Source: Polaribacter sp. HaHaR_3_91 (lineage in GTDB: Bacteria; Bacteroidota; Bacteroidia; Flavobacteriales; Flavobacteriaceae). From it: a stretch of DNA of 64,000 nucleotides. Each line of letters starts with the position of its first letter. Within the stretch, counting starts at the first letter, position 1. The notes beneath the pieces are model-generated. The model saw nothing but the letters and a program-made list of their open reading frames with translations. It did no database searches and was not told where the DNA came from. Both the position numbers and the translations under genes were made by a program. Location: assembly GCF_019278525.1 (NCBI RefSeq), contig NZ_CP058986.1, forward strand, positions 2,736,001 through 2,800,000, in the 5' to 3' direction. Positions 47,945-57,900 of this stretch are shown here, piece after piece.

Positions 47945-47981
47945 AAAGCTGAATAATGATAACATTATTCAGCTTTTTTTT
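47945..47981 (+). terminator. Rho-independent terminator of the third giant gene
   Basis: AAAGCTGAATAAT/ATTATTCAGCTTT stem with 6-base loop and eight T residues. Sister of the copy at 41807-41844. Confidence 0.85.
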
Positions 47982-48220
47982 GTTTAAAATTTCCTTTGAA
48001 ATAAATAATTAACTCTTAAAATACACACAGTACAGATTAAGAATATATGTAACAGTTATTCTTGACATTCTTATTATTAAATTCTCAATAAAATCTATCT
48101 TTTTTAAAAAATATACAATAATTAAATAATATCTAATGATTTATACCCAAACAATCAACCAGAATAAACATTATTTTATTATATTTAGACAATGTTTATT
48201 TAATTTAATCCCCCAAAAAA
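47982..48220. other. AT-rich intergenic leader region
   Basis: No gene seen. It ends in TTTAATCCCCCAAAAAA directly before the ATG at 48221, the same C-rich leader found before the giant gene at 27140 and the remnant at 27597. Confidence 0.5.
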
Positions 48221-48779
48221 ATGAATAAAGATAAAAACCTATTAGAATTAATTTTTCAAGTACCTGATTTTTTTAAAACTGAATACTTCACAAACAAAAA
48301 AGAAATTTTGTTTTTAACCTTAACCCTATCATTGTTGTTCATTCCACAAACTTATGCGAACATAACACCTATAAAAACAGCCTCTTTACTGTGTGAAGAA
48401 AGCGTTCCTATTTTAAATACAATAGAAAATTCGTTAAAAAAGATTACAGGACTAATAAATTAAAAACAACAAGCACTCCAGAATTATTACCAATTATTAA
48501 ATTAGGATTTGAGTATAAAAATACTGATGATTTATTATTACATAGTCAAATAGCAGTTTCTTTTCAAAATCAAAACGTAATTATTTCTAAAAAACCAGAA
48601 GTAACTTTATATAAAGTAGAATTATATAATACCCTTGGTAAAAAAACCAATTTTTGGGGAAATTAAAGAACTCAAAAAACTCTTACCAATTAGCAATTAA
48701 TAATCAAATACCAACGGATATTTACATCGTAAGGTTAAATACAGATAAAGGCATCATAGATAAGAAAGTTCTATTTTGA
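48221..48779 (+). pseudogene. collapsed T9SS protein gene: signal segment fused to a broken sorting domain
   Basis: An 80-residue frame (48221-48463) starts MNKDKNLLELIFQ and has a signal-like segment (LFLTLTLSLLFIPQTYA). After a frameshift at its end the sequence continues as TPELLPIIKLGFEYKN and LLLHSQIAVSFQNQN, matching the LPILKLGMNYSN ... LHRQIGISFNQTN block of the giants. It then jumps over about 160 residues to VIISKKPEVTLYKVELYNTLGKK, the sorting domain. Two more frameshifts follow before IPTDIYIVRLNTDKG and IIDKKVLF. A giant gene has thus shrunk to under 0.6 kb by internal deletion and small indels. The first 80 codons may still be translated. Confidence 0.75.
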
Positions 48780-48825
48780 TAAATAAATGACACACAACCA
48801 ATAACTAAACAACCTAACTCAACTC

Positions 48826-48975
48826 ATGATTGTACTCATCCAAACTCCCCCAATCAATCCTCCACCACCACCTCCAGGTCTAGAAATCGATACTGGCGTT
48901 TTAACACTAATTATCATAGCCGTTTCATATGGTATATATACCATAAAAAGTGCTAAAAAATTAATCATTAAATAA
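48826..48975 (+). CDS. PID-CTERM-like small single-pass protein
   Basis: A 49-residue frame starting MIVLIQTPPIN. Six consecutive prolines are followed by GLEIDTGVLTLIIIAVSYGI and a basic tail (KSAKKLIIK). Short Bacteroidota proteins with a PPPPPG-xPIDxG motif, one hydrophobic helix ending in YG and a Lys-rich tail are known to me as PID-CTERM sorting-domain proteins; here the PID triplet is EID. Such proteins often sit next to T9SS surface-protein genes, as here. There is no separate cleavable signal peptide. It is bounded by a strong terminator. The role is not established. Confidence 0.6.
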   Translation: MIVLIQTPPINPPPPPPGLEIDTGVLTLIIIAVSYGIYTIKSAKKLIIK

Positions 48976-48983
48976 TTGCTTAG

Positions 48984-49030
48984 AACAAAGGAAAGTTAAA
49001 TCGATATCTATTTAACTTTCCTTTGTTTTT
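48984..49030 (+). terminator. Rho-independent terminator after the PID-CTERM-like gene
   Basis: A perfect 18-base inverted repeat, AACAAAGGAAAGTTAAAT with its complement at 49010-49027, 8-base loop and T run. Confidence 0.85.
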
Positions 49031-49169
49031 ATTTAAAACAGATTCATTTATGATAACAATTATCAATAATAAAAGAATACACAAAACTCTATAAATAATA
49101 CTAAACCTTATTAAAACGTATCTAACGTTAAAAATGAATCAAAACTAATGATTCGTAAGGCAGATTTTG

Positions 49170-49177
49170 TACATTTG
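49170..49177 (+). promoter_or_regulatory. Bacteroidota -7 promoter box
   Basis: TACATTTG, a full TAnnTTTG match 22 bases before the ATG at 49200. It excludes an in-frame TTG at 49167 as the start. Confidence 0.7.
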
Positions 49178-49199
49178 TGCCTTATATTCAAAAGAAATA

Positions 49200-50411
49200 A
49201 TGAGATTACACAGAAACTTAACTTTTGCAGTTATTGACAGCATAAGAGATATATTTAATGAAGGTGTTTATGCTGATAAAGCAGTAGAAAAAGCTTTAAA
49301 ACGAGATAAACGTTGGGGAGCAAGAGACCGTAAATTTGTAGCAGAAACCATATACGACATTGTTCGTTGGAATCGTTTATATAGCGAAATTGCAGAAGTA
49401 AAAGCTCCGTATGACAGAGATAATATTTGGAGGTTGTTCTCTGTATGGTGCATTCTAAGAGGAATTGCTTTACCAGATTGGAACCAAATTGGTGATGTAC
49501 CAGAAAGAAGAATTAAAGGACGTTTTGCAGAATTATCTAGAACCCGAAAATATAGAGAATCTATTCCAGATTGGATGGATGAAATGTGTGCTAAAGAATT
49601 AGGTGAAGAAATTTGGACAAAAGAAATTGCAGCTTTAAATGTACAAGCAAGTGTAATTTTAAGAACCAATACTTTAAATATTACTAGAGGAGTTCTTCAG
49701 AAAAAATTAAAAGCAGAAGGCGTAAATACAGAATTTGTACCAAATCACCCTGATGCTTTAATTTTACCAGAAAGAGCTAATGTTTTTAAAACGGAAGCTT
49801 TTCATAGTGGTTATTTTGAAGTTCAAGATGCTTCATCGCAACTTGTTGCTGCCTATTTAGACGTAAAACCAGGTATGAAAGTTATTGATACTTGTGCAGG
49901 TGCTGGAGGTAAAACTTTACATTTATCTGCTTTAATGGAAAATAAAGGTCAAATTATTGCCATGGATATTTACGAAAGTAAATTGCGTAAATTAAAAGTG
50001 AGAGCAAAGAGAAACAAAGCACACAATATTGATATGCGTGTTATAGATTCTACAAAACCTATTAAAAAATTACAAGGTAAAGCAGACAGAGTTTTAATTG
50101 ATGCTCCTTGTTCTGGTTTAGGTGTTATTCGTAGAAACCCAGATTCTAAATGGAAATTACAACCAGAATTTATAGAAAATATTAAAAAAATTCAACAAGA
50201 CGTTTTACAACAATACTCTACAATGGTTAAACCAGGTGGAAAAATGGTGTACGCTACGTGTTCTGTATTACCATCAGAAAACCAAGAGCAAGTTAATCAT
50301 TTCTTAACATCAGATGCAGGAAAAGATTTTACCTTTGTGTCTGATAAAAAAGTGTTAGCGCATATTTCTGGTTTCGACGGATTTTATATGGCACTTTTAG
50401 AAAGAAAATAA
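49200..50411 (+). CDS. RsmB/NOL1-family rRNA (cytosine-C5)-methyltransferase
   Basis: A 403-residue cytoplasmic SAM-dependent enzyme that methylates a cytosine in rRNA, 16S C967 in the case of RsmB. An N-terminal NusB-like RNA-binding region (about 1-130) is followed by the methyltransferase core: motif I DTCAGAGGKTLHLSALM, motif IV DAPCSGLGVIRRNPDSKWK with the proton-relay/release Cys, and motif VI YATCSVLPSENQEQV with the nucleophilic Cys. The C-terminus ends FYMALLERK, as is usual. The family is clear; the exact site is not, as Bacteroidota carry several NOL1/Sun paralogues. Confidence 0.9.
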   Translation: MRLHRNLTFAVIDSIRDIFNEGVYADKAVEKALKRDKRWGARDRKFVAETIYDIVRWNRLYSEIAEVKAPYDRDNIWRLFSVWCILRGIALPDWNQIGDVPERRIKGRFAELSRTRKYRESIPDWMDEMCAKELGEEIWTKEIAALNVQASVILRTNTLNITRGVLQKKLKAEGVNTEFVPNHPDALILPERANVFKTEAFHSGYFEVQDASSQLVAAYLDVKPGMKVIDTCAGAGGKTLHLSALMENKGQIIAMDIYESKLRKLKVRAKRNKAHNIDMRVIDSTKPIKKLQGKADRVLIDAPCSGLGVIRRNPDSKWKLQPEFIENIKKIQQDVLQQYSTMVKPGGKMVYATCSVLPSENQEQVNHFLTSDAGKDFTFVSDKKVLAHISGFDGFYMALLERK

Positions 50412-50498
50412 TACAACAAAGGGTTATATTTATTGCTGATGTAACCCTTAAATTGCTGAAAAAGAAAGTATTTATTTTTTAACTTAATTTCATTTTAT

Positions 50499-52709
50499 AT
50501 GGTAAAAAAACTACTTCTTTTTATTTTAACAATTACATCTTTTATATCTTTTTCTCAAGAAGATTATTACGATGATGTAAATTTACAACTAACTGGTATT
50601 GCTTTAAAAGACGCCTTAGCTGCAAAAATTATTAGTACACATTCTAATATGTTAACCTATACACCTGGTGTTTGGGAAGCTTCTAAAATTACAGATCTAG
50701 ATACCGCAGAACCAGACAATGTTGTTTTAATTTACGGTTGGGAAGATGGTACTGACAGCGATATTACTAATGACAAAACTAGAGATAATTCTTTGCAAGA
50801 TGCTGGTACAGGTGCTACTTTTGTATGGAATAGAGAACACGTATTCTCTAAATCGCTTGCTAACCCAAGTTTAATTACAGACAACCCAGGTGCAGGAACA
50901 GATGCGCATAATTTAAGACCCGCAGACAAAAATAGAAACTCAGAAAGAAATAACTACAAATTTGCACTAGGTAGTGGAAACTCAGGACGTTCTTCTATTA
51001 CTTACAATGGCCCTGATGGAGCAGACACAAGAGGCTGGTATCCTGGAGACGAATGGAAAGGAGATGTTTCTAGAATTATAATGTACATGTATCTTCGTTA
51101 TGGCAGCCAATGTTTACCAACAAATGTTGGGGTTGGTGATACTAAATTTACACCAGATGAAATGATTGATTTATTCTTAAAATGGAATAGAGAAGATCCC
51201 ATTTCAGGTATTGAAAAAAGGAGAAACACGTATCACGAAAATACTTCTAATACGTACGCTCAAGGAAATAGAAATCCATTTATAGACAATCCGTTTTTAG
51301 CTACTAGAATTTGGGGAGGAGATAATGCTGAAGATACTTGGGGAATTTATACAAGTAGTGACACAGAAGCTCCTACTGCGCCAACTAATGTTACTTTAAG
51401 CAACCAAACCTTAACTTCTATAGATATTTCTTGGACTGCTTCTACAGATAATATTGGCGTTGTACAATACCAAGTGTATGTTAATAATGTTTTAACAAAA
51501 CAAACAACAACAGCTACCTCTGCCTCTATTACAGGTTTAGAAACAAATACAACTTATAATTTTAAAGTAATTGCTAAAGATTTAATTAACAAATCTGAAG
51601 CAAGTAATGAAGTGGTAGGTACAACCTTAGCAGATACTAAAGCACCATCAATTCCTACAAACGTAACCATTACAGACATAACAGATAGTTCTTTTAATAT
51701 AAACTGGTCTGCATCTTCAGATAACAACGAAGTAGCCGGTTATGATATTTTTATTGATGGAAACTTTAAAGAAACATCTACTACAACTACTTATGCTGTT
51801 ATTGGTTTAGCAACATCTACTACTTATAGTATTATGGTTTTAGCAAAAGATAAAGATGATAATAAATCGGCACAAAGTACTGCCATAAATGCAACTACAA
51901 CAGATGGAGCATCTGGTGGCTCTGCTTCAGAATTATTTTTCTCTGAATATTTTGAAGGAGACGGAGGAACAAACAAAGCATTGGAAATTGTTAATTTAAC
52001 TGGAGGTACAGTAAGTTTATCTGGTTATGTAATAAAACTAGATAGAAATGATACTGGCGAATGGGTATCTCCACTAGCACTAGATAGCGGAACTGTTAAA
52101 AATATTGTTCCCGGAGATGTTTTTGTAATTGGAAATGGAAAGAACTCTATTCCAGAATTACAAACTTATTCAGAAACAAATACCATTGGTCAGGTAGATT
52201 TGGTACAACCAGTTATTGAAGAAACGAACTGGGGGCAACCTATAAACTTTACAGGTAATGACGCCATTGGTTTATTTAAAGATAACATATTAATAGATAT
52301 AATAGGAGAATTTGGTAACGGCGCTAATTTTGCAGCAAACAAAACATTAAGAAGAAATGGCGATATAAGTGCACCAAATACAACTTTTGATTTACAAGGA
52401 GAATGGACACCTTTTCCTGCAAATACTGCAGACGGTTTGGGTAGTTTTACTTCTACTTTGAGTATTTCTAAAAATACATTTAAAACTTTTAAAATGTTTC
52501 CAAACCCAACAGATGGAAATAGCATCTATTTTAATATTACAGAAGACGCTACGATTCATATCTATACTGTTTTAGGAAAATTAACAAAATCTGTTAATGT
52601 TACTCAAAGTAAAAATAAAATTGATATATCAGATTTATCTAAGGGTGTTTACCTACTTAAAATTAATTCTGATAAACAATTTATCACTAAAAAATTGATT
52701 AAAAATTAA
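50499..52709 (+). CDS. secreted endonuclease I with FnIII, lamin-tail and T9SS sorting domains
   Basis: 736 residues. Signal peptide 1-20 (LLLFILTITSFISFSQ). The endonuclease I (EndA/ExeM-like) domain covers about 25-280: WNREHVFSKS (catalytic His114), GTDAHNLRPAD, then GWYPGDEWKGDVSRIIMYM and an Arg/Asn-rich QGNRNPFIDNP. Such enzymes cut DNA and RNA non-specifically with magnesium. Two fibronectin type III domains (about 290-375, 380-470) and a lamin-tail domain (LFFSEYFEGDGG ... NKALEIVN, 480-620) follow. The last 75 residues are a type A sorting domain (KMFPNPTDGN ... KGVYLLKIN). It probably degrades extracellular DNA for nutrients. Its tandem paralogue is 33 bases downstream. Confidence 0.9.
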   Translation: MVKKLLLFILTITSFISFSQEDYYDDVNLQLTGIALKDALAAKIISTHSNMLTYTPGVWEASKITDLDTAEPDNVVLIYGWEDGTDSDITNDKTRDNSLQDAGTGATFVWNREHVFSKSLANPSLITDNPGAGTDAHNLRPADKNRNSERNNYKFALGSGNSGRSSITYNGPDGADTRGWYPGDEWKGDVSRIIMYMYLRYGSQCLPTNVGVGDTKFTPDEMIDLFLKWNREDPISGIEKRRNTYHENTSNTYAQGNRNPFIDNPFLATRIWGGDNAEDTWGIYTSSDTEAPTAPTNVTLSNQTLTSIDISWTASTDNIGVVQYQVYVNNVLTKQTTTATSASITGLETNTTYNFKVIAKDLINKSEASNEVVGTTLADTKAPSIPTNVTITDITDSSFNINWSASSDNNEVAGYDIFIDGNFKETSTTTTYAVIGLATSTTYSIMVLAKDKDDNKSAQSTAINATTTDGASGGSASELFFSEYFEGDGGTNKALEIVNLTGGTVSLSGYVIKLDRNDTGEWVSPLALDSGTVKNIVPGDVFVIGNGKNSIPELQTYSETNTIGQVDLVQPVIEETNWGQPINFTGNDAIGLFKDNILIDIIGEFGNGANFAANKTLRRNGDISAPNTTFDLQGEWTPFPANTADGLGSFTSTLSISKNTFKTFKMFPNPTDGNSIYFNITEDATIHIYTVLGKLTKSVNVTQSKNKIDISDLSKGVYLLKINSDKQFITKKLIKN

Positions 52710-52742
52710 ATTATTTTTCAAACTCAATAAAACATAAAACAC

Positions 52743-54773
52743 ATGAAAAAAACGTTACTTATACTTTTATTATTCTCTTCATTCTTAATAAATGCTCAAG
52801 CAGAATCTTATTATAGCGATGTAGATTTAACAAAATATGAACTAGATTTAAAAGAAGAACTAGCTAATAAAACAATAACAGCTCATACAAACATACTTTC
52901 TTATGGTTGGCCAGCTTTACAAGCAACAGATGTAAACCCAGAAAATGACCAAGAAGTATTATTAATTTATGGTTATTCTACATCTGGCACAACTGCTAGA
53001 ACAAGAGGTATCTATGAAAACGGAGGTGGTTCTAATGACTGGAATAGAGAACACACCTATGCAAAGTCTCTAGGAACGCCTAATCTAGGTACTGCTGGAC
53101 CTGGTGCAGATGCACATCATTTACGTCCATCTGATGTTGGTTTTAATGGTCAAAGGGGGAGTCTAAAATTTGCAGATGGTTCTGGAAATGCTGGTCCAGT
53201 TTCTGGAGGATGGTATCCTGGTGATGAATGGAAAGGAGATGTTGCTAGAATGATGATGTATATGTACATTCGCTATGGTGACCAATGTAAACCTACTGGT
53301 GTTGGTATTGGAAACCTTGTTGGTCCAGATGATGAAATGATCGATTTATTCTTAGAGTGGAATGTAGAAGATCCTGTATCAGATTTTGAAAGACAAAGAA
53401 ATACCTACCATGATTCTAATGAAACTTATGCACAAGGAAATAGAAACCCTTTTATAGACAATGCTTACTTAGCTACAAGAATTTGGGGAGGAGATAATGC
53501 TTTAGATTCTTGGGGAATCTATTTAACTCCAGACACAGAAGCTCCTACAGTACCTACAGATGTTTCTCTTAGCAATATTACAACTTCAACTATAGATGTA
53601 ACTTGGACAGCTTCTACAGATAATGAAGCAGTAACAAAATATGAAGTTTATGCAAATGCGGTATTACAAGGTAACACAGCAAGTACAACATACACTTTAA
53701 CTAATTTAGCACCAAATTCATCTTATAGTATTACTGTTTTAGCTAAAGATATTGCAAATAATAAATCGGCTCAATCTGTAGCTGAAAATGCTACCACATT
53801 AACAGATGTAACACCTCCATCAGTACCTACAGATATTACTATTTCTAATCAAATAAGTTCTGGTTTTAAAATAAACTGGACAGCTTCAACAGATAATTCT
53901 GGTGTAGCTAGTTATGATATTTTTATAGATGGATCTTTAAAAGAAACAGTACAAAATACAGAATACCAGGTTACAGGTTTAACTGCATCAACAACTTATA
54001 ATGTAACTGTTTCTGCAAAAGATATTGCAGGAAATGCTTCTGAACAATCAGCTATAACACAAGCTATAACAGGAACAGAAAATACAGGAACATCTTGTGG
54101 TGAAGAAACTTTTGAATTGATACCAACTAACAGTAGCTCATATTCTACTAGAACTTGGACAGGTGATAATGGCTTAGAATGGACTGCTACTTTAGCTAGA
54201 ACAGATCAAGAATTAAATGGTAGAGCAATTACCTTTGATGTTAGAGACAGTAAAACGGGTTCACTTACTTCATCTACATTTGCAGGCGGAATAGGAAGTT
54301 TAACAGCTTCAACTTTACGTGCTTTTTCAGGAGGTTCTGGTACATTAAATGTTTTAGTGAACGGAAATATAGTAGGTACATTACCTTATGGTGATGAAAT
54401 TCAAACTACAACAATTTCAGATATTAATATTTCTGGAGATGTAACTGTTGTTCTAAATGAATCTAGCTCTGAAGGTGAACGTGTAATCATAGACGATTTA
54501 ACTTGGACATGCTACTCTACTTTAAGTACAAAAGAAAATCTATTTAACTCTTTTAAAATGTACCCAAATCCAGCAGACAGCAATAAAGTGTATTTTAAAT
54601 TAACAGAAAGTGCAGAGGTTAAGGTTTACAATGTTTTAGGAAAATTAATTAAAACACTAAATGTAAATACAAACAATAATAGTATGGATGTTTCTAGTCT
54701 TAGCAAAGGAATATACTTAGTGAAAATAAATTCTGACAACCAATCTATTTCTAAAAAATTGATAAAAAATTAA
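52743..54773 (+). CDS. secreted endonuclease I paralogue with FnIII and T9SS sorting domains
   Basis: 676 residues, tandem paralogue of the preceding gene. Signal peptide 1-19 (LLILLLFSSFLINAQA). The endonuclease I domain has WNREHTYAKSL, GADAHHLRPSD and GWYPGDEWKGDVARMMMYM. Two fibronectin type III domains (about 260-440) follow. In place of the lamin-tail domain there is a different beta-rich domain (about 455-600, TFELIPTNSSSYSTRTW ... IDDLTWTC) seen beside secreted nucleases. The final 75 residues are a type A sorting domain (KMYPNPADSNK ... KGIYLVKIN ... KLIKN). With 33 bases between them the two genes are probably one operon. Confidence 0.9.
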   Translation: MKKTLLILLLFSSFLINAQAESYYSDVDLTKYELDLKEELANKTITAHTNILSYGWPALQATDVNPENDQEVLLIYGYSTSGTTARTRGIYENGGGSNDWNREHTYAKSLGTPNLGTAGPGADAHHLRPSDVGFNGQRGSLKFADGSGNAGPVSGGWYPGDEWKGDVARMMMYMYIRYGDQCKPTGVGIGNLVGPDDEMIDLFLEWNVEDPVSDFERQRNTYHDSNETYAQGNRNPFIDNAYLATRIWGGDNALDSWGIYLTPDTEAPTVPTDVSLSNITTSTIDVTWTASTDNEAVTKYEVYANAVLQGNTASTTYTLTNLAPNSSYSITVLAKDIANNKSAQSVAENATTLTDVTPPSVPTDITISNQISSGFKINWTASTDNSGVASYDIFIDGSLKETVQNTEYQVTGLTASTTYNVTVSAKDIAGNASEQSAITQAITGTENTGTSCGEETFELIPTNSSSYSTRTWTGDNGLEWTATLARTDQELNGRAITFDVRDSKTGSLTSSTFAGGIGSLTASTLRAFSGGSGTLNVLVNGNIVGTLPYGDEIQTTTISDINISGDVTVVLNESSSEGERVIIDDLTWTCYSTLSTKENLFNSFKMYPNPADSNKVYFKLTESAEVKVYNVLGKLIKTLNVNTNNNSMDVSSLSKGIYLVKINSDNQSISKKLIKN

Positions 54774-54793
54774 GCTTACATTTAGATTTATAG

Positions 54794-54830
54794 AAAAAGG
54801 CGTCTTTGTAAAAAAAGGCGCCTTTTTTTT
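54794..54830 (+). terminator. Rho-independent terminator after the nuclease operon
   Basis: AAAAAGGCG (54794-54802)/CGCCTTTTT (54819-54827) followed by T residues. Confidence 0.8.
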
Positions 54831-54901
54831 ATGTTTTATAACTACGTAAATTACTCTTAAATTTCACTGAATTAATTCATTAGAATTAAGTTGAAAAAAA
54901 G

Positions 54902-54909
54902 TAAATTTG
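54902..54909 (+). promoter_or_regulatory. Bacteroidota -7 promoter box of purL
   Basis: TAAATTTG, a full TAnnTTTG match 34 bases upstream of the purL ATG. Confidence 0.65.
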
Positions 54910-54943
54910 CATTTTTACAACAACACCCAAATAAAACATAATA

Positions 54944-57900
54944 ATGATTCATTTCTTTGGAAATATAAACAGCAAAGTATTCGCTGTTCAAACAACAGAA
55001 AAATTAACTACAGAAACTATTGCTAAATTGACTTGGTTATTTGCCGATCAACCAAAAATAGAAGAAACAACAATAGATGCTTTTTTTGTTGGACCAAGAG
55101 CCGCAATGATTACGCCTTGGAGTACCAATGCTGTTGAGATTACTCAGAATATGGGGATTTCTGACATCATTAGAATAGAAGAATTTACTGCATCTACAGA
55201 AGAATTTTCTGATTTTGACCCAATGATTTCTGAAAAATTCAATGGTTTACATCAAGATTCATTTACAATTGAAATTAAACCAGAAGCAATTTTAGACATC
55301 GAAGATATTGCTGCTTACAATGCACAAGAAGGATTGTCTTTAAGTGATGAAGAAGTTGAATACTTAGAAAGTGTTGCTACTAAAATAGGTAGAAAATTAA
55401 CAGATTCTGAAGTTTTTGGTTTTAGCCAAGTAAACTCAGAACACTGTCGTCATAAAATATTTGGCGGAACATTTGTTATTGATGGAGAAGAACAACCTAC
55501 TTCCCTATTCAATATGATAAAAGAAACCTCTAAACAATTTCCGAATGATATTGTTTCTGCGTACAAAGATAACGTGGCTTTTGTAAAAGGACCTAAAGTG
55601 GAACAATTTGCGCCTAAAACGGCGGATAAACCAGATTTTTATCAAACTAAAGATTTTGAATCTGTAATTTCATTAAAAGCAGAAACACACAATTTCCCAA
55701 CAACAGTTGAGCCTTTTAACGGAGCAGCAACTGGTTCTGGAGGAGAAATTAGAGATAGATTGGCTGGTGGAAAAGGTTCTTTACCTTTAGCCGGAACAGC
55801 TGTTTATATGACTTCGTATTCTCGTTTAGAAGCGTCTATAGATTCAATTAAGAATACAAGATATTGGGAAAATAAATTTGAAGCAAGAGATTGGTTATAC
55901 CAAACTCCTATGGATATTTTAATAAAAGCATCTAACGGAGCATCAGATTTTGGAAACAAATTTGGTCAACCTTTAATTACAGGTTCTGTTTTAACTTTTG
56001 AACACGAAGAAAATTCTTCTGTAAGTGATTCTCCTGCAAGAAAACTTGGTTTCGATAAAGTAATTATGCAAGCTGGTGGAATTGGATACGGAAAAGCAGA
56101 CCAAGCTTTAAAAGACACGCCAAAAGAAGGCGATAAAATTGTAATTCTTGGTGGTGAAAACTACAGAATTGGAATGGGTGGAGCTGCAGTTTCTTCTGCA
56201 GATACCGGTGAGTTTGCTTCAGGAATTGAACTAAACGCAGTACAACGTTCGAATCCGGAAATGCAAAAACGTGCTGCAAATGCAGTTCGTGGAATGGTAG
56301 AAAGCGATGAAAACTTTATTGTTTCTATTCACGATCATGGAGCTGGTGGACATTTAAATTGTTTATCAGAATTGGTAGAAGATACAGGTGGTAAAATAGA
56401 TTTAGATGCTTTACCTATTGGAGATCCTACCCTATCAGCAAAAGAAATTATTGGTAACGAGTCTCAAGAAAGAATGGGATTAGTAATTGCTGATAAACAT
56501 TTAGAAACTTTACATAAAATTGCAGATAGAGAACGCTCTCCTATTTACGATGTTGGTGTAGTTACTGGTGATGATCGTTTTACTTTCGAATCTAAATCTA
56601 CAGGTGTAAAACCAATGGACTTAGCCTTAGAAGACATGTTTGGTTCTTCTCCAAAAACTGTTTTAACAGATAAAACTGTTATCAGAAAATATAAAAACCC
56701 TCGTTATAAAACAAAGAATTTAGAAATCTATTTAAAACAAGTTTTACAGTTAGAAGCTGTTGCTTGTAAAGATTGGTTAACAAATAAAGTAGATCGTTGT
56801 GTTGGTGGTAAAGTAGCCAAACAACAATGTGTTGGACCATTACAAATTCCGTTGAACAACGTTGGTGTAATGGCATTAGATTATAAAGGAAAAGAAGGTG
56901 TTGCTACAAGTATTGGGCACTCTCCTATTTCTGCGTTGATTAGTCCAGAAGCTGGTTCTAGAAATGCAATTACAGAATCTTTAACCAACTTAATTTGGGC
57001 ACCATTAAAAGACAATTTAAAAAGTGTTTCATTGTCTGCAAATTGGATGTGGCCTTGTAAAAATGAAGGTGAAGACGCTCGTTTATACAAAGCTGTAAAA
57101 GCCGTTTCAGAATTTTCTATAGGTTTAGGAATCAATGTTCCTACAGGGAAAGATTCTTTATCAATGAAACAAAAATATACTGATGGAGAAGTAATTGCTC
57201 CAGGAACTGTAATTATCTCTGCAGCAGGTAACTGTAATGCGATTACTAAAGTTGTAGAGCCTCTTTTGCATGTTGATGGAGGAAACATCTATTATATAAA
57301 TATTTCTCAAGACGAATTTAAATTAGGTGGAAGTTCATTCAACCAAACTTTAAATGCCATTGGAAATGAAGCGCCAGATGTTACCAATGTTGAGTATGTA
57401 AAAACTGTTTTTAACACGATTCAAGATTTAATTAAAGCGGATAAAATTACTGCAGGACACGATGTTGCTTCTGGTGGATTAATTACTACTTTATTAGAAA
57501 TGTGTTTTGCTGATGTAAATTTAGGTGCAGATTTTAACATTTCTGCATTAAATGAAGAGGATGCTATAAAAGTATTATTCTCAGAAAACTCAGGAATTGT
57601 TTTTCAAGCAGATGCTTCTGTAGAAACGATTTTATCAGAAAATAATATTGAGTTTTTTAATATTGGAGCAGCAAATAATTCAGGAACAGTTACTATTAAA
57701 AACAACGAAGATAATTTCTCTTTTGATGTTACTGAAATGAGAGATGTTTGGTATAGAACTTCTTTCTTATTAGATCAAAAACAAACCGCTAATAATTTAG
57801 CTCAAGATCGTTTTTATAATTATAAAAATCAACCTTTAACTTATAAATTCCCTGAGAATTTTACAGGGGAATTACCTGTAATAGGAAAAGACAAACCAAA

